From: Acidobacteriota bacterium | GTDB lineage: Bacteria; Acidobacteriota; Thermoanaerobaculia; UBA5066 | DNA length: 64,000 bases | Direction: 5' to 3' | Assembly: GCA_016716715.1 (NCBI GenBank) | Contig: JADJVE010000001.1 | Location: 511,807-575,806, forward strand | Part shown: piece by piece, positions 16,396-25,106 of the stretch | Numbering within the stretch: position 1 is the first letter of the stretch | How the letters are laid out: every line of letters starts with the position of its first letter | The notes under the pieces: generated by a model | What the model was told of the DNA's origin: nothing | The model's database searches: none | Seen by the model: the letters and a program-made list of their open reading frames with translations, nothing else | Position numbers and translations under genes: made by a program

Positions 16396-17771
16396 ATTTC
16401 CTCAGGGTCAAACGTCTCCATTTCGTCGGGATCGGCGGCATCGGCATGTCGGGCCTCGCCGAGCTTCTCAAGAGCGTGGGCCTCGAGGTGACGGGCTCGG
16501 ACCTCTCCGAGGGCGAGCAGGTGCTCCGGCTGCGCACGCTCGGCATCCCGGTCTTCCTCGGGCACCACGCGGAGAACGTGCAGGGCGCGGACGTCGTCGT
16601 CTACTCGAGCGCCGTCCACGACTCGAACCCCGAGGTCGCGACCGCGCGCAGCATGGGCATCCCCGTCATCAAGCGCGCCGAGATGCTCGCGGAGGTCATG
16701 CGCGTCAAGCGCGGGATCGCGATCGCGGGAACGCACGGCAAGACGACGACGACCTCGATGACGGGCGCGATCCTCATGGAGGCCGGGCTCGACCCGACGA
16801 TCATCGTCGGCGGGCGGATGCGCGAGGTCGGGACGGCGCGCCTCGGGCGCGGCGAGTACCTCGTGGCCGAAGCGGACGAATTCGACCGCTCGTTCCTCGC
16901 GCTCTCGCCGATGCTCGCCCTCATCAACAACATCGACCTCGAGCACCTCGACACGTACCGCGACATGCAGGACCTGCAGGAGACGTTCGCGCGCTTCGCG
17001 CGGAACGTCCCGTTCTTCGGGGCCGCGATCCTCGGCCTGGACGACCCGCACGTGCAGGAGATCCGCCCGCTCGTCTCGCGCCGCGTCGTGACCTACGGGC
17101 TGACGCCCCAGGCGGACCTCACGGCGCGCGACGTCGTCCTCGAGCGCACGGGCTCGCGCTTCGTCGCGTTCGCGGACCGCGAGTTCACGGGAAAAGTGTC
17201 GCTCCAGATCGCCGGCCTCCACAACATCAAGAACGCGCTCGGGTCCCTCGCCATCGCGCGGGAGCTCTCGATCCCGTTCGCGACGGCCGCGCGCGCTCTC
17301 GCCGAATTCAAGGGCGTCATCCGGCGCTTCGAGAAGAAGGGCGAGCACGCGGGCGTGATCGTGATCGACGACTACGCGCACCACCCGACCGAGGTCGCGG
17401 CCACGCTCGCTGCGGCCCGACAGTCCTATCCCGACCGGCGGATCGTCGCGCTCTTCCAGCCGCACCTGTACTCGCGGACGAAGGACATGGCGCACCTGTT
17501 CGGCGCCGCGTTCCTGAACGCGGACGTCCTCCTCGTGACGCCGGTCTACGGCTCGCGGGAAGCCCCGCGCGAGGGCGTCACGGGCGCGCTCGTCGCCGAC
17601 GCGGCGACGGCGCGCGGCCACCGCGCCGCACGCTTCATCGCGGACCGCAAGGACATCGCGAAGGCGCTGGAGGAAGAGATGAAGGAGGGAGACCTCCTCA
17701 TCACGATGGGCGCCGGCGACGTGTTGCATTTCGGAGAAGACTTTCTTCGAGTGAAAGAGGAACAAAGCTGA
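16392..17771 (+). CDS. murC: UDP-MurNAc:L-alanine ligase MurC
   Basis: The 459-residue ligase adds L-alanine to UDP-MurNAc, the first step of stem peptide synthesis. HFVGIGGIGMSGLAELL (about residues 10-26) is the nucleotide-sugar loop, AGTHGKTTTTSM the ATP loop, and DDYAHHPTEV plus LFQPHLYSRTKD the C-terminal MurC signatures. ATG 16392 overlaps the murG stop as ATGA; the in-frame start at 16356 lies inside murG and is not favoured. The usual followers murB and ddl are absent and ftsQ comes next. Confidence 0.96.
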   Translation: MNFLRVKRLHFVGIGGIGMSGLAELLKSVGLEVTGSDLSEGEQVLRLRTLGIPVFLGHHAENVQGADVVVYSSAVHDSNPEVATARSMGIPVIKRAEMLAEVMRVKRGIAIAGTHGKTTTTSMTGAILMEAGLDPTIIVGGRMREVGTARLGRGEYLVAEADEFDRSFLALSPMLALINNIDLEHLDTYRDMQDLQETFARFARNVPFFGAAILGLDDPHVQEIRPLVSRRVVTYGLTPQADLTARDVVLERTGSRFVAFADREFTGKVSLQIAGLHNIKNALGSLAIARELSIPFATAARALAEFKGVIRRFEKKGEHAGVIVIDDYAHHPTEVAATLAAARQSYPDRRIVALFQPHLYSRTKDMAHLFGAAFLNADVLLVTPVYGSREAPREGVTGALVADAATARGHRAARFIADRKDIAKALEEEMKEGDLLITMGAGDVLHFGEDFLRVKEEQS

Positions 17772-17803
17772 GCTCGTTCTACCGGCCGCCTTCGTCCCGC
17801 ACC

Positions 17804-18577
17804 GTGCGCCCCACCCGGCGCAGGTCGGGGAGGCGTCTCATCGCCCCGGCGCTCACGGTCCTTTTCCTCGCTGCGCTCGGGCTCTCGGGCTTGGTGGTGC
17901 TCCGCACGCATCCGCGCTTCGCGGTGACGCGCGTCGTCCTCGAGGGCGTGCCCGAAGCGCGGCGCGCCGAGGCCGAGGAGCTCACGGACGGCTGGATCGG
18001 CCGCCCGGCGCTGTTCGTCGACCTCCAGGCCCCCGTCGCGGAGCTCTCGAAGCGCTCGTGGGTGGCGTCCGCCTCCGCGAGGCGCGTCGTGCCGGGCACG
18101 ATCGCGGTCGTCGTCGTCGCGCGGCCCCCCGTCGCCATCGCCGTCCGGGAAGACAAGGGCGGCGAGCTCTGGACGGTGGACCGCACGGGCAGCTTCATCG
18201 GGCCCTACGGCGGGCGCGCCCTCGGCCGCGAGGACGACTTCGTCGTGCTTTCGGGCGCGGGCGACGAGACGGCTCGCACGCGGGGCGCCGAATTCCTCGA
18301 CCTCCTCCGGACAGAGGACCCCGACCTCCTCGGCCGCGCGTCCGAGGTCGCCGTCGTCCCGGAGGGCTTCGCCGTCACGGACCGCGTCGCATCGTGCCGG
18401 CTCCTCTTCGGGCCCGACGCGGCGACGCCGGGGCGCGCGGCTTCCATCTGGCGGGCGTACCTCGCGCTCCTCCCGGAGCTCGAGCGCAACGCATTCCCGA
18501 CTTCCGACGCGGACCTGCGCTTCGCGGGCCGCATCGTCCTGAAGGCGCCCGGCGACACCGGACGCGGAAAGACCTAA
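17804..18577 (+). CDS. ftsQ: FtsQ/DivIB cell-division protein
   Basis: From GTG 17804 the product has 257 residues: a basic cytoplasmic segment (PTRRRSGRR), one membrane span (about 13-31), and a periplasmic POTRA domain (about 35-105; FAVTRVVLEG to AVVVVARPPVAIAV) followed by a beta domain. FtsQ bridges FtsL/FtsB to the FtsW-FtsI synthase. An in-frame CTG at 17768, overlapping the murC stop as CTGA, would add 12 residues (starting SSFYRPPSSRT) and mirrors the CTGA overlap before ftsI. Conservation is low as usual for FtsQ; the call rests on topology and position before ftsA. Confidence 0.88.
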   Translation: MRPTRRRSGRRLIAPALTVLFLAALGLSGLVVLRTHPRFAVTRVVLEGVPEARRAEAEELTDGWIGRPALFVDLQAPVAELSKRSWVASASARRVVPGTIAVVVVARPPVAIAVREDKGGELWTVDRTGSFIGPYGGRALGREDDFVVLSGAGDETARTRGAEFLDLLRTEDPDLLGRASEVAVVPEGFAVTDRVASCRLLFGPDAATPGRAASIWRAYLALLPELERNAFPTSDADLRFAGRIVLKAPGDTGRGKT

Positions 18578-18587
18578 GGGTTTACGG

Positions 18588-19835
18588 ATGCCAAAGACCA
18601 CGCCGTACCTCGTCAGCCTCGACATCGGATCGACGAAGGTGTGCGCCCTCATCGCCGAGTCGGATGCGGCCGGAAAGATCGACATCATCGGGAAGGGCAC
18701 CGCCGCCCACAAGGGCGCGCGCAAGGGCGCGATCATCGACGTGCCGGCCACCGTGGACGCGATCAAGCGCGCGACGGAGGAGGCCGAGATCATGGCGGGC
18801 GCGCAGATCGAGCGCGCCGTCGTGGGCGTCGCGGGCCCGCAGGTCAAGTCGTTCAACAGCCGGCAGGTCGTCGCGGTCGCCGCCAAGAACCGCGAGATCT
18901 CGCGCGAGGACATCCAGCGCTCGCTCGACGCGGCCCGGTCCGTGCCGATTCCCTCGGAGTTCGAGATCCTCCACGTCCTCCCGCGCGAGTTCGTCGTCGA
19001 CGGCCAGGACGGCGTGGCCGACCCGCTCGGCATGGTCGGGAGCCGGCTGGAGGCCGACGTCCACGTCGTGACGGTCCCCGTCGCCACGACGCAGAATCTC
19101 CTGAACTGCGTCAACCGCGCGGGCGTCGAGGTCATCGAGATGGTCCTCGAGCCTCTCGCGGCAAGCGAGGCCGTCCTCACGGCCGACGAGCGCGAGCTCG
19201 GCGTCGTCCTCGCCGACATCGGCGGCGGCACGACGGAGATCGCCGTCTGGCGCCACGGGACTCTCGCGCACACGTCCGTCCTGCCCGTCGGGGGAGACCA
19301 CTTCACGAACGACCTCGCGGTCGTCCTCAAGACGCCCGTGCCCGACGCCGAGCGCCTCAAGAGGAAGCACGGCGCCGCCCTTGCGGCGCTCGTGAACGAA
19401 TCCGACTCGATCGACGTGCCGCTCACGGGCGGCCGGGGCGTCCACCCGGTCAAGCGCCGCGAGATCGCCGAGATCCTGCAGCCGCGCGCCGAGGAGCTCC
19501 TCACGCTCCTGTGGGAGGAGTCCGTCCGCGAGGTGCCCGCCGGCGAGCTGCGCGCCGGGCTCGTCCTGACCGGCGGCGGCTCGGAGCTCGACGGCCTCCT
19601 CGAGGTCGCCGAGCAGGTTCTCGGGATCGCGGTCCGCCGGGGCGTCCCGCGCGGGCTCGGCGGCCTGACGGACATCGTCGCGTCGCCCGAGTGGGCCTGC
19701 GCCGCGGGGCTCCTGCTCTACGGGCGCGGCGCCGCGGCCACGGCCCGGCGGCGCAACCGCGGCGCGTCGCCCGGATTCCTCGACAAGATCAAAGGCAGCT
19801 TCCGAAACCTGTTCCCCTCATCCACCGCTCTGTGA
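18588..19835 (+). CDS. ftsA: FtsA, actin-like division protein
   Basis: The 415-residue actin-fold ATPase tethers FtsZ to the membrane and recruits later division proteins. Phosphate-1 motif VSLDIGSTKVCALI is near residue 9; VVLADIGGGTTEIAVW and LVLTGGGSELDGL are the second phosphate and adenosine loops. The inserted 1C/SHS2 region spans roughly residues 85-165. The C-terminal FLDKIKGSFRNLF is a plausible amphipathic membrane-targeting helix. It starts 10 bases after ftsQ and precedes ftsZ by 19 bases. Confidence 0.96.
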   Translation: MPKTTPYLVSLDIGSTKVCALIAESDAAGKIDIIGKGTAAHKGARKGAIIDVPATVDAIKRATEEAEIMAGAQIERAVVGVAGPQVKSFNSRQVVAVAAKNREISREDIQRSLDAARSVPIPSEFEILHVLPREFVVDGQDGVADPLGMVGSRLEADVHVVTVPVATTQNLLNCVNRAGVEVIEMVLEPLAASEAVLTADERELGVVLADIGGGTTEIAVWRHGTLAHTSVLPVGGDHFTNDLAVVLKTPVPDAERLKRKHGAALAALVNESDSIDVPLTGGRGVHPVKRREIAEILQPRAEELLTLLWEESVREVPAGELRAGLVLTGGGSELDGLLEVAEQVLGIAVRRGVPRGLGGLTDIVASPEWACAAGLLLYGRGAAATARRRNRGASPGFLDKIKGSFRNLFPSSTAL

Positions 19836-19854
19836 TATCGATGGAGGAAAGAAG

Positions 19855-21069
19855 ATGATCCTATTCGACGACGACGACGCCGGCTCCAAGCGCACGTCGC
19901 GGACGATCACGTTCAGCGAGGACAACGCTCCTCCCGCCCGCATCAAGGTCGTCGGCGTGGGCGGCGGCGGCGGCAACGCCGTCAACCGGATGATCCAGGC
20001 GGGGATCAAGGGGATCGAGTTCGTCGCCGCGAACACGGACCTGCAGGTCCTGAAGGTGAACCGGGCGGCGACGAAGCTCCAGCTCGGGATCACGACGTCC
20101 CGCGGCATGGGCGCCGGCTCGAATCCGGACGTCGGCCGCAACGCGGCCCTCGAGGACGCCGAGAGGATCACGGAGGTCCTCGCGGGTTCGGACATGGTCT
20201 TCGTGACCGCCGGAATGGGCGGCGGGACGGGGACGGGCGCCGCGCCGGTCGTCGCGCGGCTCGCCTCGGAGGCCGGGGCGCTCGTCGTCGCCATCGTCTC
20301 GAAGCCCTTCGCGTTCGAGGGGCGCCGCAAGCTCCGCTACGCCGAGGACGGCATCGCCGAGCTGCGCGAGTACGTCGACACGCTCATCACGATCCCGAAC
20401 GAGCGCCTCTACTCGTTCGTCGACCGAAACGTCACGACCTGGGAGGCCTTCCGCATCGCGGACGACGTCCTCAGGCAGGCCGTCCAGGGGATCAGCGACC
20501 TCATCACGGTGCCCGGCATCGTGAACCTCGACTTCGCCGACGTGAAGACCGTCATGGAGAACATGGGCATGGCGCTCATGGGCACGGGCACGGCCTCGGG
20601 CGAACACCGCGCCGTCGAGGCCGCGCAGCGCGCGATCTCGAACCCGCTCCTCGAGGAACAGTCCATCCAGGGGGCCCGCGCGATCCTCATCAACGTGACC
20701 GGCGGCGAGGACCTCACGCTCGCCGAGGTCAACGAGGCCTGCGCGATCATTCAGCAGGCCGCCGACGAGGAGGCGAACGTCATCTTCGGCCTCGTGCAGG
20801 ACAAGGACATGAAGGACGAGGTCAAGATCAGCGTGATCGCGACGGGCTTCGACGCGCCCGCCGCGCTCGCCTCGCGCCGCGAGGCCTCGCTGCCCGTCAG
20901 TCCGTCCGGGGCCCGCGGCGCCGCGCCGGAACGGCCGCGGCCGGGCGCCGAGCCCGCGATGCCTCCGACTCCCGAGGACCAGGGCTACGGCGTGAACCTC
21001 ATCAACATGCGGGACCCGCGCGAGGACATCTTCGACATCCCGACGTTCCTCCGACGTCAAATGGACTGA
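19855..21069 (+). CDS. ftsZ: FtsZ, tubulin-like division GTPase
   Basis: The 404-residue GTPase forms the cytokinetic ring. VGVGGGGGNAVNRM (about residues 36-49), the tubulin signature GGGTGTGAAPVVA and the synergy-loop region are intact. A linker of about 45 residues (PSGARGAAPERPRPGAEP) leads to the conserved C-terminal peptide DIFDIPTFLRRQ, which binds FtsA. A strong ribosome binding site GGAGGAAA (19843-19850) precedes the ATG, stronger than elsewhere in the cluster, consistent with high FtsZ demand. The 36-residue N-terminal extension is modest. Confidence 0.98.
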   Translation: MILFDDDDAGSKRTSRTITFSEDNAPPARIKVVGVGGGGGNAVNRMIQAGIKGIEFVAANTDLQVLKVNRAATKLQLGITTSRGMGAGSNPDVGRNAALEDAERITEVLAGSDMVFVTAGMGGGTGTGAAPVVARLASEAGALVVAIVSKPFAFEGRRKLRYAEDGIAELREYVDTLITIPNERLYSFVDRNVTTWEAFRIADDVLRQAVQGISDLITVPGIVNLDFADVKTVMENMGMALMGTGTASGEHRAVEAAQRAISNPLLEEQSIQGARAILINVTGGEDLTLAEVNEACAIIQQAADEEANVIFGLVQDKDMKDEVKISVIATGFDAPAALASRREASLPVSPSGARGAAPERPRPGAEPAMPPTPEDQGYGVNLINMRDPREDIFDIPTFLRRQMD

Positions 21070-21085
21070 TCGGTCTTCCCGCGCG

Positions 21086-23032
21086 ATGAGGAGCCGAGGG
21101 GCCTTCACCGGCATCCTGCTGACCCTCTTCTTCGCGCGGGCCGCGTCGCTCGTCCTCCACTTCGTCCTCGCCGCGCCCTCCGGCGCGCGCGTCGCCGAGC
21201 ACCCGCTCCAGCTCCTCCCGGCCGCGCTCGCGGGCGAGATCGGGACGCTCGCGGCGCTCGGCGCGCTCGCCGGCGTCGTGTCGTGGCTCTCCACGCGGGC
21301 GGGTCTGCTGTTCCTCGCCGGCGGCGGCGTCTTCCTCCTCTTCCTCTCGCAGCTCGACCTCGAGCTCGTGCGCTGGACGGGCGAGCACCTCAACCCCCAG
21401 TGGATCGGCGCGTACAACCTCCTCGCGCACCGGCGGCTCCTCGTGGACGTCGTCTTCGGCGATACGCTCGCGCTCGGCGCGGCCGTCCTCCTCGTCGCGC
21501 TTCCGGCCGGGGTCATCCTCGCGCTCGCCCGGAGGCGGGGGCCCGAGCGCGCCGCGCCTCTCGCGGTCGCGTTCCTCGCGGCGCTCTCGTGCGGCGCGCT
21601 CACGTTTGAGAGCGCCCTCGCGCCCACGAGGCTCGCCCTGCGGCGCGCCCGGCCCGTCCTCGTCGGGCTCGTCTCCGAATCCGTCGCGGCCCTGGGGGAC
21701 GCGCCCTCGCCGCGGGAGGTCCGCGCGGGGATCGCGTCGCTGCACCGCTTCCTGAACCGGCCGCCGCGGTGGTTCCCCGACGCGGGCTACCCGGTCTGGC
21801 ACCCCGCGCCGGCCGAGGCGGCGTCCGTCGCGGCGTTCCGTGCGCGGCCGCTCGAGAAGAGGCCGGACGTCCTCCTCGTGGTCCTCGAGTCCGCGCGCGG
21901 CTGGGAGACCGACGTGCGGCGGCCCGGGGTGGAATCGCGCATTCCGGAGATTCACCGGCTCTGGAAGGAGCGCGGCGTCGCGTTCCCGGTCTGCATCGCC
22001 TCGGGCTATCCGTCGGTGGAGGGCCGCGGCGGCATCCTGCTCGGGGTCGCGGGCCACCCGTCCGGCATCCTTCTCTACAACGCGCGCGAGCTCAACGTCC
22101 TCTCGATCGGAGAGCTCCTCGCGAAGGCCGGTTACGCACGCGAGCTCGTGGCCGCGACGAGCCCCGCGTTCGAGAGGATGGAGTACTGGTACGCGCGCTG
22201 GTTCGACGCCGTGCGCTACGACGCGGCGGACACGACGGACGAGGACCTGGCGCGGCGGACGATCGAGCGTCTCGAATCCCGGCGCGAGGCGCCGCTCTTC
22301 CTCACGCTCTTCACGATCGCGACGCACCCGCCCGTCTACCGGCCGCCCGGCTCGGACCCGAAGACGCCGCGCGAGTCGTACCTGGCGGCGCTCGGCTACA
22401 CCGACCGCATGCTCGGCCGGATCTTCGAGAGCCTGCGGCGGACGCCGCGGGGGCGGGACACGATCGTCGTCGTCGTCGGCGACCACTCCACGACGAACCT
22501 CTGGCAGTCGATCCGCCTGCCGCGCCTCGGGACGCCGAACGCGGGCGAGAACTGGACGACGCTCGTCGTCGCGGCGCCGGGTCTGCCGGCGGGCACCGTG
22601 CGCGAGGACCTCTCCTCGCAGCTCGACGTCGGGCCGACGCTGCTCGGCCTCCTCGGCCTCGACCTCTCGAACCACTTCTTCGGGCGGGACCTCTTCGAGA
22701 AGCCCGCGCCGGCGCCGCAGGGCGTCCTCGCGCTGCGCCTGCGCGGCCTCGCGGCGTTCGAGGGGCCGTTCCTCCTGCAGACGCGGCTCGACGACCCGTC
22801 GTTCGTCCAGAAGTGGCGCTGGGAAGACTACGAGACCGCGCCGGACGAGGAGAACGGCGGATACCACCACGGCACGCCGCAGGAGATGACCGCGGCCGAC
22901 CGCGTGCGGATCGACGAGCTCAAGACGATGGCGCGCGCTTGGGGCGCCGTCCTCGACGGCAACCGCGTCATGCCGCCGGGGATGAACCGGCCTTCCGGCG
23001 GCGCCGCTCGCGCAGCCACGCCCGCGCCTTGA
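21086..23032 (+). CDS. Membrane sulfatase / LTA-synthase-like phosphoglycerol transferase
   Basis: The 648-residue product has five N-terminal membrane segments (about residues 5-190) followed by an extracytoplasmic alkaline-phosphatase-superfamily domain (about 265-560). VLLVVLESARGWE carries the first metal-binding Glu; SGYPSVEGRGG occupies the nucleophile position, with Ser where LtaS enzymes use Thr; VVVGDHSTTNLW supplies the Asp-His metal pair. This matches LtaS/OpgB/EptA-type enzymes that move phospho-groups onto envelope glycans or lipids, but the substrate cannot be told. It starts 16 bases after ftsZ and may be co-transcribed with the division genes. Its last 65 bases overlap the convergent membrane-protein gene. 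Confidence 0.82.
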   Translation: MRSRGAFTGILLTLFFARAASLVLHFVLAAPSGARVAEHPLQLLPAALAGEIGTLAALGALAGVVSWLSTRAGLLFLAGGGVFLLFLSQLDLELVRWTGEHLNPQWIGAYNLLAHRRLLVDVVFGDTLALGAAVLLVALPAGVILALARRRGPERAAPLAVAFLAALSCGALTFESALAPTRLALRRARPVLVGLVSESVAALGDAPSPREVRAGIASLHRFLNRPPRWFPDAGYPVWHPAPAEAASVAAFRARPLEKRPDVLLVVLESARGWETDVRRPGVESRIPEIHRLWKERGVAFPVCIASGYPSVEGRGGILLGVAGHPSGILLYNARELNVLSIGELLAKAGYARELVAATSPAFERMEYWYARWFDAVRYDAADTTDEDLARRTIERLESRREAPLFLTLFTIATHPPVYRPPGSDPKTPRESYLAALGYTDRMLGRIFESLRRTPRGRDTIVVVVGDHSTTNLWQSIRLPRLGTPNAGENWTTLVVAAPGLPAGTVREDLSSQLDVGPTLLGLLGLDLSNHFFGRDLFEKPAPAPQGVLALRLRGLAAFEGPFLLQTRLDDPSFVQKWRWEDYETAPDEENGGYHHGTPQEMTAADRVRIDELKTMARAWGAVLDGNRVMPPGMNRPSGGAARAATPAP

Positions 23033-23273
23033 GCCACGTCCGCTCGAACTTCGGGTTCCGCTGGCGGAAGCGGCGGACCTTCCGCTGCACCCAGCGGCTC
23101 TCGATGTAGAGGATCGCCAGCCCGGCGACGCCGAACGGCCAGCCCTGGAGCACGGGCAGAAGGCCGCCGAGGACGCCGAGGCCGAGGAGCACCCACCCGA
23201 GCGCCAGGAGCGCGAGGCGCGCGGGCCGGCTCCGGCGCCGCACGAGGCCGCGCGGGGAGACGGGCTCGCTCAA
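22968..23273 (-). CDS. Small PGPGW-type transmembrane protein
   Basis: A 101-residue protein starting at TTG 23273, whose TTGA overlaps the stop of the upstream exonuclease gene. It has an arginine-rich N-terminus, a hydrophobic hairpin (about residues 20-52, LALLALGWVLLGLGVLGGLLPVLQGWPFGVAGLAIL, given here in part) with the PVLQGWPF turn, then a highly basic tail (WVQRKVRRFRQRNPKFERTW). This resembles the PGPGW family of predicted membrane proteins of unknown function. The 3' end overlaps the convergent sulfatase gene by 65 bases. Confidence 0.7.
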   Translation of the reverse strand: MSEPVSPRGLVRRRSRPARLALLALGWVLLGLGVLGGLLPVLQGWPFGVAGLAILYIESRWVQRKVRRFRQRNPKFERTWLKARAWLRERRRRKAGSSPAA

Positions 23274-24106
23274 TCCCGGCGCGGGATGACGCCGCGCTGC
23301 GCGTCGCGCGCGATGCGCTTGGCTTCGTCGGGGAAGTTCCCGTCGACGATCCAGTCGAGGTACGACGGGTTCTTCTCGGCGACCTCCGCGAGCCGCGTCC
23401 CGCGGTGCTGGCCGAACGCGAACACGACCTCGCCGTCGCGCCAGAGAAAGCGCTTGTCGGGGTCGACGTAGCGGCCCTCGGGCGGCCGCGAGAGCTCGTG
23501 GAGGGCCGCGACGTCGCGCGGGAGGTCCGCGTAGCGCCGGAGCTGCCCGGCGAGGACTTCGGCCGAGGCGACCGCGTCCGCGAGGGCCGCGTGGGCGAGG
23601 GCGTGCTCGCGCCCCGCGAAGAAGCGCACGGCCGCGCCGAGGTCGCGCGGCTCGCGCCGGAAGTAGATCGTCTGCATGTCGACGACGCGCCGCCCGTCCA
23701 TCGAGAACGGGACCTTCGCGAGCTCGAATTCGCGGAGAAGAACCGGGATGTCGAACTGGCGGACGTTGTAGCCCGCGAGGTCGCAGCCGTCGAGGAAGAG
23801 CGCGAGTTCCGGCGCAAGAGCCGCGAACGTGGGGCACTCCGCGACGTCCGCGTCCGAGATGCCGTGCACGCGCGTGGACTCGCGCGGGATCTTCACGCCC
23901 GGGTTCACGCGCCGGTCCAGCGTCGCGACGTCGCCGCCCTTGCCGAAACGCACGACCGCGACCTCGACGATGCGGTCCGAGAGGCGGTCCGTGCCCGTCG
24001 TCTCGAGGTCGAACACCGCGAGCGGGCGCTCGGCCGAGAGCTCGAAGACGGGGCCGAGGGCGTCGAGGGGGAGTGCGGAGTCGGTCACGCCGGGATCATG
24101 GCCCAA
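23270..24106 (-). CDS. DnaQ-like 3'-5' exonuclease (DEDDh)
   Basis: The 278-residue product has an N-terminal RNase T/DnaQ fold: LAVFDLETTGTD (motif I, Asp and Glu), AGYNVRQFDIPVL (motif II Asp) and HALAHAALADAVA (motif III His and Asp). About 80 C-terminal residues (from RYVDPDKRFLWRDGEVVFAFGQHRG) resemble the small extra domain found in exonuclease-X-like proteins. The role may be DNA proofreading or repair trimming, or RNA maturation; the sequence does not decide. The ATG at 24106 overlaps the upstream pseudouridine synthase stop by 11 bases; GTG 24088 is an alternative. Confidence 0.85.
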   Translation of the reverse strand: MGHDPGVTDSALPLDALGPVFELSAERPLAVFDLETTGTDRLSDRIVEVAVVRFGKGGDVATLDRRVNPGVKIPRESTRVHGISDADVAECPTFAALAPELALFLDGCDLAGYNVRQFDIPVLLREFELAKVPFSMDGRRVVDMQTIYFRREPRDLGAAVRFFAGREHALAHAALADAVASAEVLAGQLRRYADLPRDVAALHELSRPPEGRYVDPDKRFLWRDGEVVFAFGQHRGTRLAEVAEKNPSYLDWIVDGNFPDEAKRIARDAQRGVIPRRD

Positions 24107-24827
24107 CTCGCGTGGCCGCGGGGGGCGGCGCCTCCCACGCCCAGACGGCGCCGGGGGCGCCCGGCGGATCGGCCCAGGCGAGGCGCGCGGCGTGGAGGAC
24201 GGGCGCGGGCGTATCGGGAGTGCGGGCGGTGTCGTACAGGGGGTCGCCGAGGAGCGGCGTCCCGAGGTGGGCGAGGTGGACGCGCAGCTGGTGCATCCGG
24301 CCGGTCTCCGGCGTCAGCTCGACGAGCGCCGTCGTCCCGCGGTCCTCGAGGACGCGGTACGCCGTCCGCGCCTCGCGGCCGGCGGGGTGCACGATGGTCC
24401 GGCCCGGGGGCGGGATCGCCGGGATCGCGAGGACGCGCCTGCCCGAGAGAAGGTGTCCCGCGCGCGAGGGCCCGTAGGCCGCCTTGAGCGCGCGCTTCAG
24501 GAGTTCGGGCTTGCCCGTGCGGTGCTCGAGGAGCTTTTCCGTCACCATCCCTTCGGGCGGCGACGGCACGCCGCGCGTCACCGCGCGGTACGTCTTCGTG
24601 ACGGATGCGGGCCACGCTTCCAGCGCGGCACGCAGCGCCTCGGGCGTGCGCGCGAGGAGGAGGACGCCGGACGTCTCCTTGTCGAGGCGGTGGACGAGGG
24701 CGAGGTTGTCGCCGAACTCCTTGCGCAGCGGCCCGATGAGGCCGTGCGGCCCGTGGACCGCGACGCCGGCGGGCTTGTCGATCGCGAGGTAGGCCTCCGC
24801 GCCGCGCGGCGACGGAAGGGGTCTCAC
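24096..24827 (-). CDS. RluA-family pseudouridine synthase
   Basis: The 243-residue enzyme isomerises uridine to pseudouridine in rRNA or tRNA. HRLDKETSGVLLLAR carries the catalytic Asp; YLAIDKPAGVAVHG is the RluA opening motif and ELTPETGRMHQLRVHLAHLG the third. There is no S4 domain, so it is a short RluA/TruC-like member. GTG 24827 overlaps the SemiSWEET stop as GTGA. The specific target base cannot be told from the sequence. Confidence 0.9.
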   Translation of the reverse strand: MRPLPSPRGAEAYLAIDKPAGVAVHGPHGLIGPLRKEFGDNLALVHRLDKETSGVLLLARTPEALRAALEAWPASVTKTYRAVTRGVPSPPEGMVTEKLLEHRTGKPELLKRALKAAYGPSRAGHLLSGRRVLAIPAIPPPGRTIVHPAGREARTAYRVLEDRGTTALVELTPETGRMHQLRVHLAHLGTPLLGDPLYDTARTPDTPAPVLHAARLAWADPPGAPGAVWAWEAPPPAATRVGP

Positions 24828-25060
24828 TTCCGGAATTTCAGGGCCGACCCGATGACGGCGAGGCTTCCGGCGATGTTCGCGGCCATGCCGATCACGATCG
24901 GCGTCTGGTGGAAGCGGATCCCGTAGAGGAGGTAGACGAGCTGGCCTCCGAGAAAGAGGAGGTACGTCGTGATCGAGACGTCCTCGGAGCTCTTCCTCCT
25001 CCAGATGCGCAGGGCCTGCGGCACGTAGGCCACGCCGGTGGCGATGCCGACCACCGACAC
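24824..25060 (-). CDS. SemiSWEET/PQ-loop sugar transporter
   Basis: The 78-residue protein has three membrane helices with the MtN3/PQ-loop motif GVAYVPQALRIWRRKSSEDVS near the N-terminus. SemiSWEETs dimerise to form a bidirectional sugar pore. The frame continues upstream of GTG 25060 with FDAFLAWA, which would complete helix one, but no ATG, GTG or TTG lies there, so the protein may be a few residues longer than annotated. It is sandwiched between a Bax1-like gene and a pseudouridine synthase gene with which it overlaps by four bases. Confidence 0.85.
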   Translation of the reverse strand: MSVVGIATGVAYVPQALRIWRRKSSEDVSITTYLLFLGGQLVYLLYGIRFHQTPIVIGMAANIAGSLAVIGSALKFRK

Positions 25061-25106
25061 GGCCCACGCGAGGAACGCGTCGAAGCCCGTGGGAGCGTCG
25101 ATGGGC

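Noticed and set aside
23405..24487. Plus-strand open frame opposite the exonuclease and pseudouridine synthase
   Set aside because: No family similarity, no ribosome binding site and composition typical of antisense shadows.
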